Assembly (NCBI GenBank): GCA_022225965.2 | Contig: JAKJXP020000032.1 | Coordinates: 186,001 to 250,000 of the forward strand | Direction: 5' to 3' | DNA length: 64,000 nt | Origin: Diatrype stigma | Taxonomy: Eukaryota; Ascomycota; Sordariomycetes; Xylariales; Diatrypaceae | Shown: positions 54,050 through 64,000 of the stretch, piece after piece | How the letters are laid out: each line of letters starts with the position of its first letter | Numbering within the stretch: the first letter of the stretch is position 1 | Translations under genes and position numbers: made by a program | The notes under the pieces: model-generated | Databases searched by the model: none | The model's input: the letters and a program-made list of their open reading frames with translations, nothing else | Told to the model about the DNA's origin: nothing

Positions 54050-54565
54050 TGAACATCTTCCGTAGTCGACGGGCTTATGAGTTGTATCTTGAAGGCTGAC
54101 CGGCCCTTTCTCAAGTTCAACAAGAACTGGAGGACGTAAGCCATCTCCAGTAACAGCTCCTCACTACTCTCGTAGAAGTTGAATCCGTCGATGAAACAGA
54201 ACACCGAGTCCGTGGGCGGCACCTGTTGGACGAGCGCGCGTCGAACACGTAACAGAATGCCTCGATATCTCCATGCTCCATCCGATACGCATGGTTACTC
54301 CTGATGAAGCTGAGATCGGAATGCTGATGTTGCAACAGTTGCGCTATGAGGCTCATGATCATCGCTCTACTTCTCCCATAGTCCTGGTCGTAATAACAAC
54401 CACGGAAGAACGTAAGAGGACGGAATGTGTTGACGACGCGCAGGTTCTGCATTAGCCTCGCACAGAAAGAGGAAAGGAGTAAAATCGTCTGTGGCTCTGA
54501 ATCTCCGTGAAAGAGTAATTTTCGAGAGGACGGACTGATGAGCCACTCCTTGAATTTTGGCGCTG
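54050..54565 (-). pseudogene. relic of a STAND/NACHT-like NTPase protein
   Basis: On the minus strand one frame reads KFKEWLISPSSRKLLFHGD, then LLSSFCARLMQNLRVV, PLTFFRGCYYDQDYGRSRAM, IMSLIAQLLQHQHSDLSFI and GDIEAFCYVFDAR. A second frame then takes over with LVQQVPPTDSVFCFIDGFNFYESS, LLLEMAYVLQFLLNLRKG and IQLISPSTTEDVQ. The order (loop-like GD, FF.G, LIAQLL, FCFIDG.. as Walker B, ..LISPS) is that of fungal STAND NTPases, where IDG corresponds to the acidic Walker B. The frame change near 54240 and the lack of any start or of a normal Walker A show a broken remnant. Confidence 0.7.
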
Positions 54566-55408
54566 AGCCCTGGCCGCTGTCACAGCACTACGAGAGCGAC
54601 AACTGGAACAGGGTCTATCAACCTCCTCATAGACCCCACCCAGGAGCTTACCCTGACCCTAGCCCTAGCGTCCATCATTTCCAGGATGCGAGGCTCGCCC
54701 AAACCCACAGCCCGGGGCTTACTCAGCCACACGACCGACCCGAGGGAGCCTTTCCCGGACCCTGCGCCAAGGTATGCTACTTGATCGGCTGATAGGCGGG
54801 ATGATCCCGGCCCGGAGGGCTCTTTTCATGGAGCGGAGTTGGAAGGGTAGAGTTAACAGCACGGGGGTCACCATGGGCCTCTTTATTCGTCACAGCAGGC
54901 GTATGAAAGGTCGTCGGGCCCTAGTGCCTCAATCTTTCCTCCTAAGTCGGGAGCCAAGTAGATGTATGGTAAATCCGGTAGGGTTATGGTACAACTTTCA
55001 TGAGAACCCATTCCGTAAAACAAATTTTACTATATTTCGGCGATGGCGTGGAATCATGTTACTTTGTGACCTACTATTCAGGGGTAGTTAATATGGGGCC
55101 TTAAAAAGGGGGTGGGTCGTAGTTTCCGGGTAGCAACTATTCATTACGGGGATAGCGGTCTGGACAAAGACATATGGGATGGTCATCAACACTCGTCCAC
55201 GCCTGATAATCGGTGGAATATCGCTCTTTGAGTTTTTAGTATACACTGGAGGCCAGAAAATACACTTTTTCGCGCACCGAGTTACTCATCCACAGTCTCT
55301 GCTTTTTGGGTGCACCCATTGGCCCTACCTCCTCCACGGTACACCCCAGCACGATACAAACACTTTGAAAGCCTATCAATATTATCAGTTGTATGTGAGA
55401 AACGCCGA
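54566..55408. other. intergenic region, nothing recognised
   Basis: Probably further decayed sequence upstream of the STAND-like relic, plus the 3' flank of the methyltransferase gene. No motif recognised. Confidence 0.4.
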
Positions 55409-57223
55409 TTAAGACAGCGGCTTCCGCCCGACAAGCGTCCGCATAGGGTAGTACGCATGGTGCTTCCCGGACTTCAGTTCCCGCCGTAGATGCGCTGCGT
55501 AAACCTGGATCTCATCCTTGCTCCAGCCCATGACGGTCGTCCACAGATAGACCAAAAACCCTAGATCGGAAGGTAAGCTGCTCATGGTCCTCTCCTATAT
55601 CGTCACATAGTCAGGCGGGCGTGGTTTACTACCTTCTATGTCTTGTTGAAGCGCCAACTGCATGAACTGGCCCATCTCCTTGAGGTTGGGATCGGATGGC
55701 CAGCCTCCTATTGGTGTCTGTCAGGAAATCGTTAGTGCTATCCCGCATGTCCCTCCACCTGCCACATCCCACCTATCCCCGAGTTCTTCGATTCGCTGGG
55801 CTCTTCGATGAAATGCCATAGCTGCCCGAACAGCAACAGGCCGTTGCATACTTACTATAAAATTGTATTCCTCGATATCGACGAACCCCGCAGCCTCCAT
55901 CGCCTTCCTCTGGATATTATCCTCCAGCACGCGGAAAGTGCGGCCAAACTTGTTGCCCGCCTCCGAGAACACTTTTCCCCACTGATCCAGCGCGCACCCA
56001 TCGGAGACGGTCCCGTCGTCGCTAGTGATCACCGACGAGGACTCCTTGCTCTCGAAGTAACCTCCGGGCTTAACCGCGCGATAGACCTGGCGGAACAGCT
56101 CGTCCCAGTCCGGGATGGCGCCGACGAGCCAGCGCATGTGCACGTAGTCGAAGCTGTCGGGCTCGTAGGTCCACTCCAGCGTCACGTCGTCGACCTCGAA
56201 CTTCAGGTTAGGGGGGACCCAGTTCGGCTGCGGCGGGGAAATGTCTACCCCGATCACCTCGGCGCTCGGAAACTGGTCGGCGAAATCGCTGTGCCAGGTC
56301 AGTCAGGCATTGCTTGGCAGCGTGGGGAGAAAGCATGTTACATTGCCCATATTCCTATAGGGAATAGACGATTAGTACGGTTGGCATGAGAGCAAACGCA
56401 TACAACAGAGTCTTACCGGTACCGCATCCCACGTCGAGAACTTTCTAATTGCAAGGTTATCAAGACTGTTATCTAGCAAAGGCTGCACGATGCAGTGATT
56501 TCAAGGGCATATACTTGAACGTGGTCATCAATTGGAGCTTGGAAAAGCTTGCCGTGTTCCTGCAGGGTCGAGACATGGTGGCTGTCGTTTCAGCCTTATT
56601 AGTATCATTGACTCTGCTCATGAGTTTTCTCTTCATTCTCAAGTCAAGTACTTGGACTTACAGCAAGTCCATAGTCTCCTCGTGTTGGGCATCGTTCGGG
56701 ATCCTCATGGAAGAGAAGAGTTTTAGCCCCTGGTTCAAGCCTCACTCGACTAGCTACCTAATAAAGGAAGGGCAAGCAAGATGTCTGTCGCACCATGATT
56801 GGGCATTGCCTCGTTCGCTGTGAAATGTCCGGCCATGCACCGTTCGGTAGTTCAGTATACTAGCCGACAAGGAGGCTGTCGAGCTTGCATTGTCGTCTTC
56901 AAAGGCCGAGTCGGCATCGTCGTCGTTCTATGTCACTGTTAACCTGTCTGCCACCATATCACGATCCGTCACAGAGAGTTCTGAGTGCTCAGATCGCACA
57001 GCTGCAACTGGGTTTTCGCACGCACATTATGTTCTTGGGCTATCCAATGAGAGGCCGGTAGGATGTCGGTTCTCGGGGTCGCGCCGGTGTCGGCATCAAC
57101 GGGAGTATCCGTAGCGGCCGTAGCGGCTGCTCCGCTATCGCCGCTAGCCTGAGACGAAGGCTCCGCTGTCGCCGCTATGTTAGTGGCCGCAGTGGGGGAC
57201 GCGGGGGAGGGGCCAGCCGCCAT
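55409..57223 (-). CDS. LaeA-like SAM-dependent methyltransferase, nine exons including a 13-nt exon
   Basis: Exons 57223-57026, 56927-56794, 56703-56662, 56581-56515, 56444-56417, 56354-56342, 56288-55856, 55717-55633 and 55560-55409 join in frame to 383 residues. The joined protein has the N-terminal [19 protein letters not shown] and [12 protein letters not shown] motifs of LaeA-like proteins, [14 protein letters not shown] motif [18 protein letters not shown] (spread over three exons), [41 protein letters not shown], and a family-type C-terminus ([41 protein letters not shown]). LaeA itself controls secondary metabolism and development; most paralogues are uncharacterised, so the substrate is open. 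Exons 1-3 have weaker splice sites (GTGCGT donors, one GAG acceptor). Confidence 0.85.
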
Positions 57224-59358
57224 AGTATATTTAGTCGGCGCTGTTGACCGGCTATGACGACGTCGAAACAACGCGATCGTATGCAATTGGTAGTTAACAG
57301 CTATACTTGGTTGTCTCGTGTGAATACACACAGGTAAGGGCGGGTGTTAGGTTAGTTAGGTAGACGGTGGGACATTTGAGACAGACGACACAAGATAACA
57401 GTGGCTAATATAAGACATCTGACTTTTCCATCTTTTCTTTTTTTATGACTAGAGCAGGGAGGGGGGGTGAGACCAGCCGGAGTAGCAAGCCCATTGGATA
57501 AAAATGATATCGGCATTTTTATAACTGTGGCAACCGGCGTCACCTACAGGCTACAGCGTAGAGGTGAGAGGACACGCATATCCGACCTTCGGTCCCACGT
57601 TAGACACAACGACAGGGTGTATTTCCAGCCGGAAAAGGTGTAAATCATCCGCGCTTGAGAAAGGTTCCCGACTAGCCGGTAGTTGGGTTGGAGATCTATT
57701 TCGAACCAACTCTGCACAACATCTACACCGAGCACTTTGCATCTCGGCATGTGCGTACGGACATGCAAAACGATGGAGGCTGAACACGAGTGGTCATAGG
57801 TACGACGTAATGTGTGCGCCATGCGAGGTGATGAGGAGCCAACGTTTTATTATATCTGCAAGATCTATATAACCACTGTCACCCGACATTCGGAACCCTC
57901 CTGACCCTACTCATGTGTCTCTTAGGTACCTCCCTCGCTTTTGAGCATCAGCATCGTGGCATCGCTGGATTTCGGCAGCTAGCGCATGGAATTCTTGGCT
58001 AAACGTGCCGTTTGCTTGTCACTCATAGCAGGACCCCTGTCCACATTACTATAGTTTAAGCGAACGACGTATGCCGTCACCGCCTCGTGGGGTTCCTGTT
58101 GGTCAATGATAATGGATTGGCCGTTCAAGCCTCGTATGTGTAACAAGCAGCCTGCCATCTGCCACCATGCTGTTACCATTGGCCAATCTATCATAAGTAT
58201 TCTCTTCTTGGCCGACTCGTCGACAGTTCGTTCACATCATGACAAGTGAACGACACTGCTAATCTTGCTCGACTAGACCTGCGTTTCCAGATCATGTCCC
58301 ATCGATTGCTCACGTACATACACCCACATATCAACGGTGAATGATATATCACTCGATTGCCTACATGTAACTGCATAACCACTACGTAGTTCTCCACTAC
58401 TTGGAACAGCCGATGCTAGGGAATTTCGGCTTCTAAAGTGAGCCCCACGGATGATAGCCAACCAGTCGGATAAATGCCCGCTACCAAATCGCAACTTGCA
58501 ACGCCACACCCCAAGCTCCAGAGTGTAGTGTAGTCTAGTGACTGGACGTGTTCTTGGTATGTTAGTTCTGACGTTGGCAGCCTTTCCAGCGCCACCCAGT
58601 CTGCCAGTGAAGCACGCCACAAACTCTTGTCGCGGGATTGCTTAGATTAGATCCCCCTACACTAATAGTTATTAAGGGGGCGTATTGACAGACAGGATAT
58701 GCAACTTGTACCGTTACTGGATGCCTGTCTTCTCGACTGTGTAATTGCCAAGTAGGATAGGGGTTGTTCCCATCCACGATAGCCACCTTTGATAATATTA
58801 AAAGAAAAACGGTATTGATTCTAGTAATGAATGTAAGTTCCCTATCCCTACTTATTCCTGGCGTGGGGTGGTTGTCATGCAAACGCCACCCGCCATGACG
58901 CCTCGTGATGCCTTCTCCTCGGGATTGGGGGGAGGTCGTAGGTGCCACCGCTAACGGCGAACAACGCGCCTCTCGATTTGCAACGAATTTTCGAAATCAG
59001 CTCTTCTATTACCTGGGCTTCTTCGTCAAGAAGCTTCAGGCGGTGTCATCACTTCTTGAAGGGCCTGTACGGGGAACATGAGGACAATACTTTCTACTTT
59101 CATCTTGTGTAAGTCTACCATACACATATCACGCTAGTTTAACGAAACCAACTATGGAATGCGCGACCAATCACGGATATCATTCTGCCGTCCTCGGGTA
59201 ATCTCTCGTATGAATTTCTTGCATCCCTGTCGTTATGCCTAGCACAAGGACCCTACCCTAGATGATGCCTGGGCTGTATCATCGTAGCCTCGGCCTGTTA
59301 CCACATTTATCCCCTATCTAGCAAGTGGCTCCCGAGACTACAGCCACAGGTCCCATGC
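57224..59358. other. intergenic region, nothing recognised
   Basis: About 2.1 kb with no supported gene, holding the upstream region of the LaeA-like gene and the 3' flank of the AAA ATPase. An 8-G run lies near 57460-57470. Confidence 0.5.
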
Positions 59359-61275
59359 TCAACCACCCTTCCTGTCAAGTAGTCCTGGTCCGCTAACACG
59401 TAGAACGGTTCGAATGTGCTCGATATTGAGCGCCACTCCATCTCTTGCTGCCAGGAGTCTCGAAGTTTTGATGATGTTCTTGATCTGGCGGCCATTGAGC
59501 TCTCGCTTGGCCAGGTCCCTCACATGGGGCTCTCTGATGGACGACGACTTTGCCTGCGCATGCTCCGAACCGTGTAAAAAGTTCCACCAGATCTGATAGC
59601 GTGAGTCGGCATCCAGCTCCGGGTACTCGATCGTCAGGTGGATGCGCGACTCGAAGGCCGGGTCGATGTCCTGGACGCGGTTCGAGGTCAGAATCAAACA
59701 CCCCTGGTAGTACTCCAGGAGGCGCAGGAACACGGCCACGAGCTTGTTCTGGCTCATGTTCGCGCTTGAGCGCTTCTCGAGGAAGACATCGCACTCGTCC
59801 AACAGCAGCACCGCCTTCCAGTGGGCGCAGAGCTGGAGGATCGTCCTCAATCTGCCCTCGACCTCCGCAGCGTTGTCACCCAGCTCTCCGGAGCTCATTG
59901 TGTACAGTGGGCATTTCATCTCCTCGGCGACCGACTCCGCCGTGAGGGTCTTTCCAACACCCGCTGGCCCCTGGAACAGCATGATGATTCCCTGGCCCTT
60001 GCCTTGGATAACATCGTCGAAATCGTCCGCCTTCGAAAGCTGCGCTTGGACAAATGCAAGGATGATCTTCTTGTAGTCGTCGTGGAGTACCAATCGTTCC
60101 AAAGCCGTGTCACTCCATGCGATCTCGCCCACGCCGTCAACGGGGAAAATGGCCCACGCCTTGTGGGTCATGGAGAAGCCCTTGATCGTCGGGGCACACA
60201 GGGCGTATTCATTTTCAGTGAGCTTCTTCATGGGTTCCTCTAAGGATGTGTCCACAGTGCTAGTGCCTCCGGCCTGATGCGCTTCCTTCGCTCTGCGTAG
60301 CATATTTTCCTTGACATTAGAATCACTCATCCTAGAAGTTCGAATCTTCTGTGCTTCCGAGAAACGTGCCGGATCAATGATGACTCTGGTGTTGTGCATG
60401 GGCACCTCACGATAAGCGCTGGTGCCGGAGTCAAGGACTTGCGCGACACCAGAGAAGGATCGGTAGTATATTCCATTCAGCCCCTCGAACTTGCGACCTC
60501 TGGTCGAAAGAATTTCTCGCACTCCCTTGTCTTGGTGCATCGAGATGGGAATGTAGCCCAATTCCTGTATGGGCTTCAATCCCTTGTAATGGGGGAGCTG
60601 GAACGTTTGACCAACATGGTTGAATTTAGACCCATCGCAGTCGATATATTCGCACTCCAGAAAGGGTTCTCCAGGAAGCCAGTGGCTTATTTTGGCCACC
60701 TGGTATAAGCGAGCATGCCTGCCAGAGTGAGCATATATCTCTGTGTGAGGAGGAAAGAGGACCCAGAGGTGTTTGTCGTCCATGAGACCGTTGGCCAGTA
60801 AGTCATCCACTTTCGCCTTGACCGGGCGGATAACGTCCCCAACGAGGTCTTGCAGGAGTTTGATATGACAGAATGCCTTGATGTCACCGGTCTCCTGTTC
60901 CGCTGCATCGACAAAGACCTGCCATCGGTGATAGAATGGTTCGAACGGCTTCGAGAATTCTATTTCCTTGAGGGAGGTATACAGCCCGGGGTAGCCGTGG
61001 AATACCCTTTTCAGTAAATTGATGATGTAAGGGCTATGTACGGTGAATGAGGCCAGGTGATCGGGGCTAGTCCCAGCTTCATATCTGGCTACGATTGCGT
61101 AGGCATCGCCGCTGAAGTCAACATCCGAAACAGTCACTCGGTCCCGATCTAAACGCTCCCAGTTACCTGTGGGATATTTCCTATACAGCTCCCGGATGGC
61201 AGATCTCTCACCACGGGCCTCGTATGGGACTAGCGATCCAGACCCTTGAGGGGGACCGGGGAGGTTGGTTCCCAT
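59359..61275 (-). CDS. AAA-type ATPase with N-terminal DUF7025-like region
   Basis: 638-residue single exon. The N-terminal 400 residues contain a beta-rich region with WVLFPPHTEIYAHSGRH, FLECEYIDCDGSKF, YKGLKPIQELGYIPISMH and RGRKFEGLNGIYYRSFSG, the pattern of the DUF7025-type domain found in fungal AAA proteins. The ATPase module follows: Walker A GPAGVGKTLTAESVAE (about 434), Walker B VLLLDECDVFLEKR (about 486), sensor 1 LILTSNRVQDIDPAFESRIHL with the arginine of SRI, and a lid helix LNGRQIKNIIKTSRLLA. These proteins are widespread and expanded in filamentous ascomycetes; their substrates are unknown. The frame begins with TTG, and I chose the ATG two codons later. Confidence 0.9.
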   Translation of the reverse strand: MGTNLPGPPQGSGSLVPYEARGERSAIRELYRKYPTGNWERLDRDRVTVSDVDFSGDAYAIVARYEAGTSPDHLASFTVHSPYIINLLKRVFHGYPGLYTSLKEIEFSKPFEPFYHRWQVFVDAAEQETGDIKAFCHIKLLQDLVGDVIRPVKAKVDDLLANGLMDDKHLWVLFPPHTEIYAHSGRHARLYQVAKISHWLPGEPFLECEYIDCDGSKFNHVGQTFQLPHYKGLKPIQELGYIPISMHQDKGVREILSTRGRKFEGLNGIYYRSFSGVAQVLDSGTSAYREVPMHNTRVIIDPARFSEAQKIRTSRMSDSNVKENMLRRAKEAHQAGGTSTVDTSLEEPMKKLTENEYALCAPTIKGFSMTHKAWAIFPVDGVGEIAWSDTALERLVLHDDYKKIILAFVQAQLSKADDFDDVIQGKGQGIIMLFQGPAGVGKTLTAESVAEEMKCPLYTMSSGELGDNAAEVEGRLRTILQLCAHWKAVLLLDECDVFLEKRSSANMSQNKLVAVFLRLLEYYQGCLILTSNRVQDIDPAFESRIHLTIEYPELDADSRYQIWWNFLHGSEHAQAKSSSIREPHVRDLAKRELNGRQIKNIIKTSRLLAARDGVALNIEHIRTVLRVSGPGLLDRKGG

Positions 61276-62755
61276 GTTCAAAGGAGTCTGAGGTGTGAAT
61301 AGGGGTCAATAGGTAATGCAATCGTCAGGTTGGGTCAGGATGTAGAATGGTTGGTAGATGAGGGATAGCTAGCCTTCATGGGAATTTAAAAGAGAGTCCG
61401 CCGTCCTTAAGTATGCCTATACCTATGCTCACTCCTTAGACCCAAATGACTAGGCAAGTAGTATCGGGGAGACTGAAAGAGAGTTGATGAGGTATACCCC
61501 AGTTGCTGCCTGGGGTGAAATGCATGGTGTCTTTGATACTTCCAGGCCGTTTGCACCGTGCTGACCCTTTTACCTCGTATAGGACTAAAATTGCATATGG
61601 CGACTATTTGCCACTGTTTAAACCCCAAACATGAATTGGGTTGTCTCAGGCTGGGGCCCCCAGCCTGAGGGAAAGCAAAATGGTCAGTCTCTTATTTAGA
61701 AAGATACATTCAATGGAACTGTCGTCCTAAATAAAGGGGGTTACACAACAGCTTGCATATAACTAAGGCATGGGCGACAAAGGCAATCCTGTGTTTACTG
61801 AACCACGAATGGTACCTAATACTCCAATGATATCCACCAGGTATCTGCTACCCTCATCATGTTCAATTGATCACAAGATAGGCATCATCGTACGTGTATA
61901 TTGCATGATAAAGGGATGTTTCAGAGGATCCTAAGGGGGCATAAATGGAACACAGAGGCATCGCTTGGGCTCTGAAAGAAGGGTGAATATAGGGGCTTGC
62001 AGTGAGTTCCCCTTGTTGGCTGCAGGATCAAATGACAAATACATCTATTTCTATGTGTGAAATTGGTAGGTCGAACGTGATGGGATAGGATTGGATTCTG
62101 AGGTTGACTCTTTTGCAACCCGTAATTTCCATTCTTTTTTCTTCGTACCTATATAAAGCGCTGCAAGAGACCGTTTGCCAGAGCTAATATGTGATAGCAA
62201 CTTACCTAAGCTACGAAGTTCCCAAGTTCCCGACGTTCTAAAGCTTTGCCACCTCTGACGTTAACGGTTGTTCACGCTAAGATGCCGAGTGACAGGGACA
62301 TGTTCCGTTCCATTGTTATGCAGCCTGTTACCATAAGGGGGATATGGGAGTGATTTGCCAGCGTCTGATTGGCTCCTCCCGTGGTCTTCAGCTGGGCCCA
62401 TTCGGCCTTGGCTGCGTGTAGGGTGCAGTATGCACCCCTATCCAACTGAGTCAGAAATCATGGTTATATAAGGTCTTTATCTCACCGTCAAGGAGGGCTG
62501 TTCTCTGCGGCATATGAATAAGTTCCCAATCTAGAAATACCTTGGCTTACGTTCATTCGTTGATTGCGTATTACTAAGAGTCTCTTGGACTTCGGCTCTT
62601 TCTATACTACATCGTAGGAAGTTCTCTATCCGAGATCTTTCATCTCCTAGCTGTCCGCTTCCCGTTGAACAAGAGTAGTACTACCAGCATGGTGAATTTA
62701 CCGCCCCCCGATTATGCTGACGCCAGCGACATTTGTCTAATCCAGCCCACGCCGT
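61276..62755. other. intergenic region, nothing recognised
   Basis: 1.5 kb without a supported gene, covering the AAA ATPase promoter and the 3' flank of the MpaB-like gene. A ggggcccccagcctgag palindrome-like stretch is near 61655. Confidence 0.5.
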
Positions 62756-64000
62756 TCAGAAAGCAAAAGGACATCCGCCCCTCCCAGATTTCATCAGCTC
62801 CTCGGCATCAATGTCCATCTCCTCCTTCCCCATGTTCGCCCTATTCCTCGGACCGACGTCCTCAAATGAGTAGCCCTGGGGCATAAACTCGTCGGGATCA
62901 TCGCCCGGCACCTTGCCGCCCGCCAACCAGATAACCCATGCCCCGGGTCCCCAGCGGTTCCAGAGCGTGGGCTTAATGTAGAACGGGAAGCTTCCGTACG
63001 ACATTCCCAGGGACATGCGTCCCGTGGCCGGATCCACCTCGTCCTTCAGGAACTTGACCTTGAAGAGGCGCGGGAGGCACAGGTACATCAGCACGAAGCG
63101 CCGGAGCGCGAGCGTCGTGTATACAATCATCGCTGCCACGATGCCGGGCTCGGGGAGCCTGCCAGTTTTGAACCAATCCATTCATCAGCAACAGCGACAC
63201 AAAACGAAAAGAGCGGGATTCGCTTTTTCATAATATCATAAAGGGGCCGGATTTTATGTGCTTGTCAGCCATATATGTACTCACATGAAAGCCTCCCTCG
63301 TCCGATCATCAATCAAGACACAAACGCACTCCGCCGCGAACGGCTTCGCGAACCCGGGGACCCAGTACGTCAGCATGGGGATCAGGGTCCTCGCAGGCTT
63401 CGCGGCGACAGCGCTCGGCCGCATGTGGCGGACCTCGTAGTCCTTGGCCCAGGCGGCGATGTCGTCGAAGAAGTCGAGGCCGTCGCGCCACTCGCCGGCG
63501 CGCGACAGGTAGCCCTCGTACCGGATGCCCATGGCGTCGCCGATGCTCTTCCAGAAGACGCCGTAGGCGCAGCGCTCCATGGCGTTGAGGCGCCGCCACT
63601 CGTACAGGCGCGCGAACCGCGGCGGCTCCGTCACGAACACCGACAGCGTGTACAGCATGTCGCCGTTGCTGATCTGCCCCGCCTGCTGGTACTTGCGGTG
63701 CAGCCAGTTCATGCGCGCGATGGCGCGGACGGCGCGCGGCGATGTCGGCGGGTAGGCGAGGAACTCGCCGATTAGGAGGGCCGTGTCCTCGAATCTGGTT
63801 TGTGGTTTTTTTGTGTCAATCAACCCGGAATCCAGATCGTCTGTCTCTCGCCTACTGCCTGGGGAAGGGGATGGGGCAAAGCTCGTGGCGTAGGCGAGTC
63901 GATCATCGAGTACTCACCTCTTCCGACTTTGTATAGGGTCTGTCAAGTTCCGGGTGGCGAGGAGCAGCTTACTGATGCTCTCTATGGCATATGTCTGGGG
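62756..64000 (-). CDS. MpaB-like (DUF2236) ER-bound oxygenase family protein, partial at right edge
   Basis: Three visible exons, 64000-63918 (cut by the window), 63794-63285 and 63158-62756, join in frame (introns 63917-63795 and 63284-63159) to the last 331 residues. The start reads TYAIESISKLLLATRNLTDP..SRKR, then RFEDTALLIGEFLAYPP, AIARMNWLHRKYQ (the HxxR-type signature), GDMLYTLSVFVTEPPRFARLYEWRRLNAMERCA, WKSIGDAMGI, and after the second intron LPEPGIVAAMIVYTTLALRRF and LPRLFKVKF. Family members include MpaB', which cleaves a farnesyl chain in mycophenolic acid biosynthesis, and bacterial latex-clearing relatives. The substrate here is unknown. The N-terminal membrane anchor lies beyond the window. 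Confidence 0.88.

Noticed and set aside
52098..64000. Secondary-metabolite gene cluster (LaeA-like, AflR-like, MpaB-like genes together)
   Set aside because: No backbone synthase or transporter is visible inside the window, so co-location alone is not enough.
1..64000. CRISPR arrays, prokaryotic operons, rRNA genes, telomeric repeats
   Set aside because: None seen; all tandem arrays have short units without unique spacers, and no TTAGGG array is present.

Overview
This window is nuclear DNA of a filamentous ascomycete, most likely a Sordariomycete. Introns are short (about 50-140 bp) with GTAAGT-like donors, CTAAC/CTGAC-like branch sites and YAG acceptors. The first 3.5 kb shows CpA-to-TpA depletion typical of repeat-induced point mutation (RIP). 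The gene set is fungal: AA9 LPMO, LaeA-like methyltransferase, Pth11-like receptor, MpaB-like oxygenase and Spt5. Coordinates of spliced genes below come from reading splice sites and frames by eye.

Layout. 1-3480: a heavily RIP-mutated retroelement on the minus strand. It reads as an RNase H domain (leftmost), a reverse transcriptase and a basic gag-like segment, and most resembles DIRS-type elements. A perfect little LTR element (592 bp, 175-bp LTRs, 5-bp target duplication) sits inside the RT and is not RIP-mutated. 3.5-8 kb: gene-poor. 8-9.4 kb: flavohemoglobin. 12-13.9 kb: F-box/ankyrin protein. 15.8-17.8 kb: WDR68/DCAF7-type WD40 protein (3 exons). 20.2-21.5 kb: phosphopantetheine adenylyltransferase. 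21.8-22.8 kb: SDR. 24.1-24.5 kb: broken FAD monooxygenase. 25.2-26.6 kb: Pth11-like receptor reassembled from six exons. 26.8-28.1 kb: type II NADH dehydrogenase. 29.7-33 kb: Spt5. 33.7-35 kb: low-complexity orphan. 36.3-37.2 kb: ankyrin protein. 37.9 kb: intron-containing tRNA-Thr(CGU). 40 kb: small secreted protein.

The right part (41-64 kb) has an accessory character. It holds an AA9 LPMO, a secreted EEP-phosphatase/jacalin fusion, a broken CON-13-like secreted protein, an SDR relic, a zinc-finger-like orphan, an AflR-like regulator domain without a zinc cluster, an APH-type kinase, a STAND/NACHT-like relic, a nine-exon LaeA-like methyltransferase with a 13-nt exon, a DUF7025-type AAA ATPase, and an MpaB-like oxygenase cut by the right edge.

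Housekeeping functions (CoA synthesis, transcription elongation, respiration, NO detoxification) are mixed with secreted and environment-facing genes. I see no backbone synthase (PKS, NRPS, terpene cyclase), so there is no convincing secondary-metabolite cluster. At least four broken genes lie between 24 and 55 kb. The most unusual object is the miniature LTR element. It has tRNA-like Pol III promoter boxes and a 7-bp acceptor-like stem spanning its 5' LTR/internal junction, and it lies in the wreck of the DIRS-like element.
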